Source of the DNA: Simmondsia chinensis
Lineage: Eukaryota > Streptophyta > Magnoliopsida > Caryophyllales > Simmondsiaceae
Assembly (NCBI GenBank): GCA_018398585.1
Contig: JAGTTD010000001.1
Span: 27,473,438-27,537,437 of the forward strand
Length of the DNA: 64,000 nucleotides
Direction: 5' to 3'
The position numbers were made by a program, and so were the translations under genes. The notes below the pieces were generated by a model, which saw only the letters and a program-made list of their open reading frames with translations, had not been told where the DNA came from and ran no database searches. Positions 56,301 through 64,000 of the stretch are shown here, piece by piece. Each line of letters starts with the position of its first letter. The first letter of the stretch is position 1.

Positions 56301-59300
56301 TTGAATGGAACGAGCCTACATAGTAGCGTTTCCTAGCAAGATGAAATGTCAAGCCTTCGGAATAAAATGGTCTAGTAATGTGAGCATCTAATGCATCACA
56401 TTTAGGATTCAAATGCTTTATCATTGGGATCAGGAACCCCACCCACGCTTTACTTTCTATTCTTTGATGATGTCCCTCTATAATAAAAGGGGAGCTTACA
56501 CTACTAATAGAAAATGTTGATGGTAAAGGAACCCTTTTTGGCGCATTAGCCCCTTGCGCTTGACTTTGCTTCCTCTTCCAACTTCTGCATCTGCGCCAAA
56601 TATACTGGTGCCACCTCTTTACAAGTGGCAATTCTTTGGCCTGACATCTTCTAGATATGAGCTTGGACCCTTATATAAGAACTATTGATGGTTTTATGAT
56701 AATACTTCTATTGCAATAACACATTCCGTCCTCCATCATTGAAGATTGTCTTGGATAGTCACATATTTCCACAAGAGCTTGTTGGTATCTTCTTCATTGG
56801 ATGTCATTGGAGGAGTATTACCAACACTTGAGGCCATCTCTATTGATACAATTTTTGTAAAGTAATTTTAGTTTAGCAATTCACAATAATAACAAATTTG
56901 TCCATAAATCTCACAAATAACTGATAATAGCTAAAAAAATAAAAAAGAAGATGAACTAAAATAGGGCAAATTCAAGCTATAAAATTAACGAAAAACGTAC
57001 ACAAATTCTAGAAGAAAGATTTTCTAGAGTTATTTACTTGTTAATACCTTGATGTTTGTGGAAATAATAAAAAGGTACAACAACAACAACAACAAACCCA
57101 GTGCCTCCAAGGGCTCCCGCATAAGCAGGGTCGGGGGGGGTATATGTACGCAGCCTTCCCCCTCTAGGGGGCTACCCTGAAGAGAGGCTGTTTCCGACGA
57201 CCTTCAGCCTGAAAAGCTAGTCCGCAGCAATGAGCCAAAGACCTGGCAAACAGAAGGAGCATCAAATGCATGAGTATAACAAACTCACGGCAGGCACACT
57301 GCAAGCAAAGCAACAGGCTCAAAGCATGCCACATCAAGCACATATCAACATATAAGATGAAGATAAATATATGATAGGAATAGAAATAGAGATAGAGATA
57401 GAAGGGATAGAGAAAAGGAAGGAGATAGGGATAGATAAAAAGGTAGAGATAAAGAAAAGTAGGCAAGTAGCAGCGTACATTCTCATGAGAGCCAGAAAAA
57501 GCCTACGTGCGCCAAGAGGACCTAGCACTAGTAAGGTGGACTGCCCTACTCCAACCGGAACATCTAATACCCCTATGCTGGCCCTCCATTGGGCCCTATC
57601 TTTTTTGATTTACTTTTGAGTACCTTAAGTTTTGTATCTATTAATAATTAGGTACCCTTTTCGGCGGAACCTTGCGTCAGAAACCTGAAAAACAAAATTG
57701 TCTATGACAAAAGCGATGTCATATTGAAGCCTGATGATTTGGAGAAGACAACGAGTTAGTTTATCGGGGATTTAGAGAAGATGATGAAAGGGGCCTTTTT
57801 CAATGGATCAAAAATGCTGGCATTTTGTTGGACAATGCTTCAAAACAATTTGTTTCATTATCGTTGGGAACACAAGAATAATCATGGAGCTAAGTTTAAG
57901 TGTTGGACTTCAATATGACGTCTTTTTTGTCATGAAAAATTGTCTTTTTAGGTTTCCAACACTAGGTTTTGTCAGAGAGGGTGCCTAGATATTAATAAAT
58001 ATAAAATTTGAAAGTACTAAAAAATAAATTGAAAAGGTGAGACTTTTTTATTATTTTTACAAGTTGAGGTATTAAAAAGTAACAAACACTGTAATTACTG
58101 ATTGTATGTAACACGGGTAGATTCTAAAGAATTAAGAAATAAGATTGGATCATGGCCTACATAAAAATGGAAATTAAGAGAAGCAGGGGAGAGGGCTGAC
58201 TGCTGACCCGCGCAACTCTTGAGTCTGTGGACATGGAGAGGTTGCTGAAGGTTGCAGATGTCGCTGCAGGTTGGCGTGGGTGTGGGCCGATGTGGGCGAG
58301 GCTTGTGGTGGATTAATGAAATGGTGTCTGCGGGGCTTGAGCTGGTTGTGGGCTACGTTGGCGATTCGACAGGTCGCCAGAGGCATGCAAAGCCATGCAT
58401 GTGTTGGCAGAGGCCAGCGTGGCTGGCGGAAATCAGGGCAGGGGAGCTGGAGGTAGGGACTCTTTGAATCACTCCCCTTGCTCAGATGACTTTGAGCCTA
58501 TGAAGCACCAACACCCTTTTTTTGGTAGAGTATCAGTGTCCGGTATGTATCCGACATGTTCCCCGACATGTTCCGCTATGTGCCTAATGCATAAAAGATA
58601 TCTGATTTTTTTTTTTTTTTCAATTTTGAAAATTTGACATGCTTCCGGCACACACTAATATGTTCTGACATGTTTTTGGTGGGTTGCTTAAAAAAAGACT
58701 ATTGAATATTACTTTAGGCCTTTTTTTAAGGCATTCTAAGATAAACAACATGCCAAACTTTTTAAGAAGAGCAAGTAGGTCCAACTTAACCTTAATTAAA
58801 ATATTATGATTCAATAAAACGTTGAATTTTACATCATGTTGTTCAAACTCATTTGAACAAAGAGAGGGAATTTGAAGAGTCTCCTACCTCCATTTGGTGT
58901 ATGAGATGTGGGACACCATGATCGAAAAGGTGAAGAGTGCTGTGTACAAAAATGAAAAGAAAAGGATGAATGAGCAGGAAACCTTCTTTGATGTCGTAAC
59001 AACATTCTCATGGATTGTTAGACCAAGAATAACAATCCTCTTTATTAAAGACACATTCACTTAATCCAAAGTAACTATTGCATTTAAAACTAGTGTAATG
59101 TTAGTGTCTATCTTAAAGTTATAAAAGGCTTAATCTAATCACTATTTTTTGTCCAAATTTAAGGTATTATAGCTATACATGGCTTCATGAAGATTTGAAC
59201 CGAGGGAGCTCGCACAAAGATTTGAAAGTTTCTTAAGAAAGGATAAAATGTATGAAAAGCTTGTTTCCCAACCCGGAGGATCGGGCTAAGGCCAAAATAA

Positions 59301-60109
59301 AGTTTGCTAATTTCTAAGGCCAAACAATTTGGAGATAGTGATTCTATTCGCGATTGCTATACTATGTATCCCAATAATTGGTGGTTCTTCTATGGCCCGA
59401 GTGCTCTGCTACTTCAAAATGTAGCTTTGAAGCTACTTGTGCAACCATCATCCTCTTGTTGTGAAAGGAATTGGCATATACCTTTTCCTTTATACATTCT
59501 TTGAGAAGGAATAAGATGCTTTCAAAACGTGCGAAAACCATGGTTCTCATTCATAACAATTTCCATCTTCTTTCTAGAAGCACTCCATAATACATGCAAG
59601 GGTGTCGCAAATTCTGGGACATATGTGGAACACCGTTGAAAATGTTGGAGAATTAGAGGTTGCACAACTTTCGCTTGATGAACCTGAGTTGAAAAGTGTT
59701 ATCTTTGTTAATGATGATGGTGATGAATGGAGGTGGTGACGGTGACAGTTTGGGGGCAATTAGCATTGTGCTAAATTGGAGGACCTGTCTATCTTTTGAT
59801 TTTGTCTACATATCTTTTGGTCTAGTTAAGTATGCAATGGAGTTAGTTATTCACCATGCTTATACTACTAGTAACAAATTTAGCATGAGTGTTTTTCTAT
59901 AAATGTGGATGAGTTGTATATCTCTAGAATGTATGGGTAAGTAGAAATAAAAATGCACCATATTGGGTTTGATGTAGTTCTTGTTACATTTTGTCCATGC
60001 TCTACAATGTCGCTTTTATGTAGTTGTTAATTTGATGGTAGGTACCATTCTTTCTAAATGTGTGATTCCAATAGTAAATATTGGTCAATTGTTAATTTGA
60101 TGAAAATTA

Positions 60110-60154
<45 letters not shown>

Positions 60155-61413
60155 TTAAAATACACAATTTTGAAGTAATATGTCCCCAAGGTGTTGTATC
60201 CTAGTTTTTTTTGAAACATCACGTGTCGGCATACCGGTATCATGTCATATATCCATATCCTTGCTTCTAGGTTTGAACAACATGATGCAAAATTTATGTT
60301 TTATTGAATTATAATATTTTAATCAAGGGTAAATTGGGCCTATCGTTCTTCTAAAAATGCTAGGCCTAATGCTTATCTTAGAAGGCCTTAGAAGAAGGCC
60401 CTATGTAATGTCCAATAGTGTTTTTTTAAAGTGAGCTCTCCAGAAACTTGTTAGAACGTACCGGTAAGTGTTGAAAGTGTGTGGGAACTTCAAAATAAAA
60501 AAAAAAACGTATACTTTCACCCACCAGAACGTGTGGGAATCACATTGGTGTTGGATACATGTTGGACATTGATACCCTGGCAAAAGAAAGAGTGTCGGTG
60601 CTTCATAACTTTTGAATTACCAAATTAGCTATTTTTGGTTTAGTATTATTTTAATGGTTTATTTGTATAGGGAAAGGAGGAGAGGGGGGGGGGGGGGGGG
60701 GGTGTGGAGGAGGGACGGACCATAAAGCAAAGAGACTCTAGGAGCTTTAGCAACATGATTCTACGATGTAACCTGAACTGGCAAAATAAGTTCAGATCAT
60801 TAATTGTGGCTGCATCATTGTAACAAGTAGGGAAAAGAGAAGTTATTAGCAAAATACGTAAGAAGTTGTAGCAATTGCATTGTGTTCTGTGATTTAGGGG
60901 ATATAAGTTGCTTTTCATGCCTTATATTTACTTAAAAAGAAAAGGTAAGAATGAATAGCTTTATAATTATTAATTCTAATATGCATATGGCATTTTTTTT
61001 ACAACAAATAATCTATATATTTCAATAAATAGAATGGAATACATTTGCATTAGTAAAGCCATTACAAAATGATCCTCATATAAGGGCCAACATATAGTGA
61101 ATAGCTTAAAATCTGTTACGTAATTGCCTTTACTTGATTTTTTGGTACCAGATTAGCAATTGTGATTCCTCAAATGAGTGATAATGTTGATACAATAGCA
61201 TTGATTTGCTACTATGTGCATCGTATGCATCAATTTAAATTACCTATTGATATGTTATTATATACATCCGACACAACTAAATATAGTTAAGCTTCTTAAT
61301 TGATACGTACATTGTGCTGCAATTACTTGTTTTGTGAGGCAGGAATCCCTAGCGAAAGTAATGGATATATGCTTGTGAGCGCTAATGGTGGTCTGAATCA
61401 GCAAAGAGTTGCT
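49917..61413 (+). CDS. Plant O-fucosyltransferase family gene, 3' part outside the window
   Basis: Three exons fit together in phase: 49917-50300, 53157-53256 and 61343-61413. They encode a cytosolic N-terminus, one membrane anchor (residues about 88-108), a short stem and the start of the catalytic domain. The stem carries LWNEPFW and WKPCADM; the catalytic start reads SNGYMLVSANGGLNQQRVA. The latter is the donor-binding N-G-G-L-N-Q-Q-R region of plant GT65-like O-fucosyltransferases, type II Golgi proteins that transfer fucose from GDP-fucose; substrates are mostly unknown. Introns are 2856 bp, 8086 bp and more than 2.5 kb. No internal stop is seen in the exons, so the gene is probably intact. 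The remaining catalytic exons lie beyond 64000. Confidence 0.85.
50301..53156 (+). other. Intron 1 of the O-fucosyltransferase gene
   Basis: GT (50301) to AG (53155-53156). It contains a TTTGATTTGATT-rich stretch (50545-50640), a GC-rich block with a 19-base G run (50750-50800), a 25-base G run (51759-51783) and a CA-rich patch (51888-51905). A T-rich acceptor-like AG at 51501 and the frame 51503-51640 were considered as an extra exon, but the phase does not fit. Confidence 0.6.
53157..53256 (+). CDS. Exon 2 of the O-fucosyltransferase gene
   Basis: Acceptor TTGATTCAG|, donor CCAG|GTATTA. 100 nt, entering in phase 0 and leaving in phase 1. It encodes VEFRNDASELWNEPFW, then KASAWKPCADM. The LW.EP...WKPCAD pattern is conserved just before the catalytic domain in this plant family. 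Confidence 0.85.
53640..53780 (+). mobile_element. Au-type SINE in intron 2
   Basis: It reads CGGACAACCTCTCTTGAGGG, then GGGGCAGGGCTGCTTACATC, CCCCGACCCTACATATGCGG and GAGCCTTTAAGGTACTGAG, with a tail TTTTGCTGCTGCTGTTGTTG. Body and tail match the TTG-tailed Au-like group. Head and target duplication are unclear. Confidence 0.7.
54107..57040 (-). mobile_element. hAT transposon remnant (hAT-1)
   Basis: The element carries the transposase pseudogene at 54608-56837. The left end resembles the end of hAT-2 (GGAAGCACGGATAAGGAT against the reverse complement of CATATCCTTGCTTC at about 60262-60274). An 8-bp target duplication could not be established, and the right end is approximate. Confidence 0.6.
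54608..56837 (-). pseudogene. hAT transposase (BED finger, DUF659, dimerisation region)
   Basis: Reading leftward from the ATG at 56837: a degenerate BED-type region (NKLLWKYVTI, NSSYKGPSSYL); a linker with ANAPKRVPLPSTFSI; then DALDAHITRPFYSEGLTFHL and ARKRYYVGSF (56257-56400). A DUF659-type catalytic part follows, with SDHWSDSQRGSLIDFMAASE and VQVITDKAKNCDDAE in broken frames (55960-56200). 55657-55941 is next. The C-terminal hAT dimerisation region lies at 54863-55159 (AKANIEFANFSSKVKQF, DPKDRWCIYGPSAPYFKC). The enzyme would cut and paste hAT ends; many frameshifts make it inactive. Confidence 0.75.
57075..57260 (-). mobile_element. Au-type SINE in intron 2
   Basis: On the minus strand: GGTCGTCGGAAACAGCCTCT, GGGGGAAGGCTGCGTACATA, GACCCTGCTTATGCGGGAGC and CCTTGGAGGCACTGGGTT, then (TTG)n (plus-strand AAC repeats at 57079-57095). 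It keeps the normal non-5S head (AGGCTGAAGGTCGTC), so it serves as the parental body type for the 5S-headed SINE at 13.1 kb. Confidence 0.8.
57261..58497 (+). other. Intron sequence without recognised gene
   Basis: A purine-rich GATAGAGATA-type microsatellite lies at 57365-57470. A frame with CVRNLKNKIVYDKSDVIL (about 57670-57725) is open for about 40 codons but matches nothing I recognise. The G-rich, CpG-containing stretch 58195-58470 has several open frames of normal chance length. Confidence 0.4.
58890..60275 (+). pseudogene. hAT-2 transposase fragment, inverted relative to hAT-1
   Basis: It is collinear, in reverse orientation, with hAT-1 54107-55480. It has CCATTTGGTGTATGAG (about 58892), the dimerisation-region frame 59304-59504 (SKAKQFGDSDSIRDC, MYPNNWWFFYGPSALLLQN, with WW better preserved than in hAT-1), ERNWHIPF and an acidic C-terminal stretch (about 59640-59760). 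The N-terminal half is absent. An AT microsatellite (60112-60151) lies near the 3' end. Confidence 0.7.
60112..60151. repeat. AT microsatellite
   Basis: About 19 AT dinucleotides in the 3' part of hAT-2. Confidence 0.95.
60608..61342 (+). other. Distal part of intron 2
   Basis: AT-rich sequence with a 19-base G run (60684-60702) and a T-rich region before the acceptor GTGAGGCAG| (61342). No gene or repeat family was recognised. Confidence 0.5.
61343..61413 (+). CDS. Exon 3 of the O-fucosyltransferase gene
   Basis: 71 nt from the acceptor GGCAG| to the donor GCT|GTGAGT. With the last base of exon 2 it encodes G-IPSESNGYMLVSANGGLN-QQRVA. NGGLNQQR is the glycine/asparagine motif that binds GDP-fucose in this family. 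It leaves in phase 0. Confidence 0.9.
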
Positions 61414-62174
61414 GTGAGTACATTATGGTTATCTCAGTTTTTCATTTTACATGGTGTTTTGAGTTCATAATACATTATGTAATTAGGCTCTTTTTATGTT
61501 TCCTGCCTTTAGTTAGAATGGGGTTAGCAATATATATTATGGTAAGGCTTTTTAGAATCTCCTCATTCCCTCACTTGAGCAGGATCATTAGTGTCTTGCT
61601 ATCCTTTGTTTATCATACATTCAGCCTGTATCTCGCCACTCTGCGTACTGTAAGCATTTCTTCTGCTGTCCTCATGCTTGCAATTTTCTTATGAGATAGG
61701 GCATCCATACAAGTACGATTTTGGGGTGCTTATTTTGTCACTGTTAGGAATTTCATTGTTCATACTTAATAAAAAAATTCATAGTTCATACTAACTCTCC
61801 TGCTAGAAGTGTGAGAGACGAAGTATTAACAAATTTTAGAAAAAAAAACTTACTGGAATACTTGAAAGCAGAACTGAAACACTGTCACTTGTAATGAAAG
61901 GATGAATGCTTGTGATCAAGTAACCAATATCCAACAATTATCTCTCAGCGCTAGTTGGAGAAATACATCCAAAGATGCGGAGAGATTAACACTTATATTC
62001 ATGACTTCATGTTAAGCGATCGTCGTAACATGTTATATTAGCTGCGTGGCACTCCTTTTAGTGACACCATGATTGCATGCTGAGCTGCGATTTGATTTCA
62101 TGCCTATAGTGTGACAAGGTAATTGAACTTTGCAATAGTACCATATGCAGAATTATTTGCTGAAAATATACTAA

Positions 62175-63364
62175 GGGCCTGTTTGATAATAGAGAATTTT
62201 TCAATTTTTCAGGTACATTTTTCTGAAAAACTAGAAAACGTGTTCAACAGTCCAGTTTTCTAATCGGAGAAGTTGGAAAACAGTTTTCCGGTTTTCCCTA
62301 TTCTTTCACAAATTTGAAAAACAATTTTAAACTGTTTTCCAAATTTTTTTTCACAAAATAGGGAGCTTGTTTTCCAACTTTTCTCCCATCCCCCTTTCAC
62401 ACTTAAATATTACTCATTGCATAATATTTTTCTATGTACCCCTATCTTCTCCTCCTCTTATGTAAATGATTTCGGAGTACTTAAGGCTAGGTTATTAATC
62501 TTAAAAGCGATAAATAATTTTTAAGTCATAGGACAAATAGGAGGATCATGCGAGCTTTTTATTATGGACACTCATCTTTGCAAAATGTGATAGAGCGGGC
62601 TTTAGGGGTACTTAAGACTGGGTTCCTTTTTTTAAAAGTGATACTGAACTATTTGCTAAGCTAGGGGTTGAAACGAACCGAACATTTGATGAACTATTTG
62701 TATTCGAAATCGATTAGGGCTCGTTTGTGTTCATTATGAAGGGTCGATAGCTTATCGAGCCGAATTTGAGCAGGTTCGATAAACATAACGAGCCAAGTTC
62801 AAACAGGGGGCGCTCGGTTTGTTAACATTCACGAACTGTTTGATAAGAGCTTGTTAGGGGCTCATTAAAAGTTCTTTGATATTGACTCAATAGTAACTTC
62901 AAAAGCGTCGGTAAGCTCCGCTTGATTTTAAGCTCGATTGGGCTCGATAATGAGCTTGACACTACTCGATAACAAGCTCGACTTGATTCGATAAGCCTAA
63001 CGAGCCGAGTCAAGCCGAGTATCAAACATATTAAAATCTTATCTCAAGCTCGACCAAGGGTTGGAAAAACTCGATAAGAGCTCGGCTCAGCTCGATAAGC
63101 CTTATCAAGCTCGAGTTTGAACAAGGGGGTTCTCTGGTCGGCTACTCTCATTTACTCCCCTACGTTAAGGCGACAAAAGTTTATTCCTATACTGTGTTGT
63201 ACATTATTTATGTATCATTCTCAATTTTCAGAATATTGGAAAATAGAGATCACTTGAACGCATTTTCCAGTTTCTATGTTGCAAAACTAGAAAAGGAAAA
63301 CTGGAGATGAAAAGGAAAACTGGAAATGGAAAAGGAAAATAGTTTTCTATTATCAAATAGACCC
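62175..63364. mobile_element. PIF/Harbinger-type non-autonomous element, 1190 bp
   Basis: The terminal inverted repeats GGGCCTGTTTGATAATAGA (left) and GGGTCTATTTGATAATAGAA (right, reverse complement) are flanked by TAA on both sides (62172-62174, 63365-63367). The 3-bp TAA duplication and GGG start are those of PIF/Harbinger and Tourist-like elements. The subterminal parts are rich in GGAAAAC words. No transposase is encoded. Confidence 0.85.
62655..63130. mobile_element. GCTCG-rich nested repeat inside the PIF-type element
   Basis: It begins near TAGGGGTTGAAACGAACCGA and is dominated by GAGCTCG, GCTCGATAA and CGAGCC words, a composition known from a widespread plant MITE type whose ends read TAGGGGTGTAAACGAACCG. 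The matching right end was not found, so the limits are approximate. Confidence 0.45.
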
Positions 63365-63369
63365 TAATA

Positions 63370-63520
63370 CTCCGTTTGTTTAGGGGGAAAATCACATTCT
63401 AGTAAGTGATTTTTCCCTCTTCCGTTGTTTGGCGTGCATTCTCTTATGGAAAAAGGTTTTCTAACGGAAAAAATCTTTTCCTTCAAATGAGGGAAAATGA
63501 CTTCCCTTTCAAAACGGAGG
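63370..63520. mobile_element. Small MITE-like segment
   Basis: CTCCGTTTGTTTAGGGGGAA on the left and the inverted CAAAACGGAG on the right bound about 150 bp containing short internal hairpins (GGGGGAAAATCAC against GTGATTTTTCCCTC). It adjoins the right TAA of the PIF-type element. The family is uncertain. Confidence 0.4.
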
Positions 63521-63659
63521 AAGTTATCATTCCGAGTGATCCAATGAAGTTCGAAGGTATAGATCGGTCCGAATATAGATCGGGAATGAACTTGGCGCGA
63601 TCTTAGATCGCTAGAGGCAATAATGTGGGACCTAGACGAAGAAAGATCAGTCAGCTCCA

Positions 63660-63880
63660 AATCCTTGAGGCTGTGTTTGCAGCGGGAATTGGAGGCTGAA
63701 ATTGGGGCTGAGGCTGGAATTGGAGCTCAAAAGTCTAATTATGTTGTTTGGTTCATCTGTTGGAATTGGAAATACAATTCCACTGCCCAATTCCATGGAA
63801 TTGAATTTTAGCTGAAAATCATACTTTCCAATTCCTTGAGGTAGGGGTAACGAATTGCAATTCCATATTAACTCCATTGA
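63660..63880. other. GGAATTGGA-rich, MITE-like segment
   Basis: It starts GAGGCTGTGTTTGCAGCGGG and contains repeated and inverted GGAATTGGA/TCCAATTCC words around 63690-63860. This resembles Tourist-like MITE interiors, but a clear terminal repeat pair and target duplication were not found. Confidence 0.35.
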
Positions 63881-64000
63881 CTTAAAACCTAAAATGACCC
63901 AACTTGATTATCCCAAATCCAAGATGACTCAAAATGCAAAGACTTAGACACAACCTAAAATTTGATCCGAACCTCGATATCACCCAACTCAAATGACCCG

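Larger units (their letters stand above)
58498..60607. repeat. Long inverted repeat (arms about 345 bp) enclosing an hAT fragment
   Basis: Left arm 58498-58853 and right arm about 60277-60607 are imperfect reverse complements. They share TATGAAGCACCRACAC at the outer ends, GTATCARTGTCC, CTATTGRAYATTAC, AAGGCNTTCTAAGATAA, AATTCAATAAAAC and CATCATGTTGTTCAAAC at the inner ends. The loop holds hAT-2. Outer ends of the GAAGCACCGACAC kind occur on plant hAT elements. No exact target duplication was found (possible ACTTTGAG / ACTTTTGA). Confidence 0.7.
53257..61342 (+). other. Intron 2 of the O-fucosyltransferase gene, filled with transposons
   Basis: GT (53257) to AG (61341-61342), 8086 bp. It holds an Au-type SINE (53640-53780), hAT-1 (54107-57040), another SINE (57075-57235), a purine-rich GATA-like microsatellite (57365-57470), the inverted-repeat structure with hAT-2 (58498-60607), an AT microsatellite and a 19-base G run. 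Confidence 0.75.
61414..64000 (+). other. Intron 3 of the O-fucosyltransferase gene (continues)
   Basis: It starts GTGAGTACATTATGG. The next exon would begin with an AICNAVAVA-like segment and was not found before 64000, so the intron is longer than 2.5 kb. It contains the PIF/Harbinger-type element at 62175-63364 and two smaller inverted-repeat-like segments after it. Confidence 0.7.

Noticed and set aside
57650..57990. Captured gene fragment (CVRNLKNKIVYDKSDVIL)
   Set aside because: It is open for only a short distance and no family is recognisable. A protein search would be needed to revive this idea.
58174..58470. Several 60-70 codon frames in a G-rich stretch
   Set aside because: Overlapping frames on both strands follow from low stop content in G-rich DNA. 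No conserved motif was recognised.

Overview
This window reads as eukaryotic nuclear DNA from a flowering plant, probably a eudicot. The evidence is: plant Ty3/gypsy and Ty1/copia lineages, Au-type SINEs with TTG tails, a plant hAT transposase, a PIF/Harbinger element, and an intron-rich plant O-fucosyltransferase gene with GT-AG junctions. The species cannot be named from the sequence.

Layout. (1) 1-1692 is a minus-strand fragment of a plant mobile domain (PMD) gene. (2) 1693-23286 is a degenerate Ty3/gypsy TAT-type element on the minus strand. Its LTRs are 1693-2311 (internally deleted) and 21919-23286. It carries gag, protease, RT, two RNase H blocks, a truncated integrase and an antisense PMD gene (2600-5940, plus strand) with its own TATA box. 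(3) A gag-protease-only Athila-like element (11129-19181, target duplication ATCTC) sits inside its gag. That element in turn contains a tandemly amplified chimeric SINE whose head resembles 5S rRNA and whose body is Au-like. (4) 23287-27988 is the wrecked body of a Ty1/copia element, followed by its 3' LTR (27989 onward). (5) The 5' LTR of a second copia copy begins at 36033 and ends at 42315, followed by a primer site. (6) Each copia LTR is interrupted by one member of the same non-coding LTR family: element A (28234-35343) and element B (36118-40401). This family is built largely of minisatellite arrays. (7) 42831-48495 is a minus-strand chromovirus composite in which two different elements are joined inside RT.

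(8) From about 49.0 kb the host gene begins. It is a GT65-like O-fucosyltransferase on the plus strand, with a membrane-anchor exon (49917-50300), a stem exon (53157-53256) and an exon with the NGGLNQQR motif (61343-61413). The gene runs past the window end. Its introns hold SINEs, an inverted pair of hAT remnants, a long-armed inverted repeat, a 1.19-kb PIF/Harbinger-type element and several poly-G tracts.

The only gene likely to be functional is the O-fucosyltransferase. Everything before about 48.5 kb is nested, mostly dead retroelement sequence whose order of insertion can be read from target duplications and from comparing filled and empty copies.
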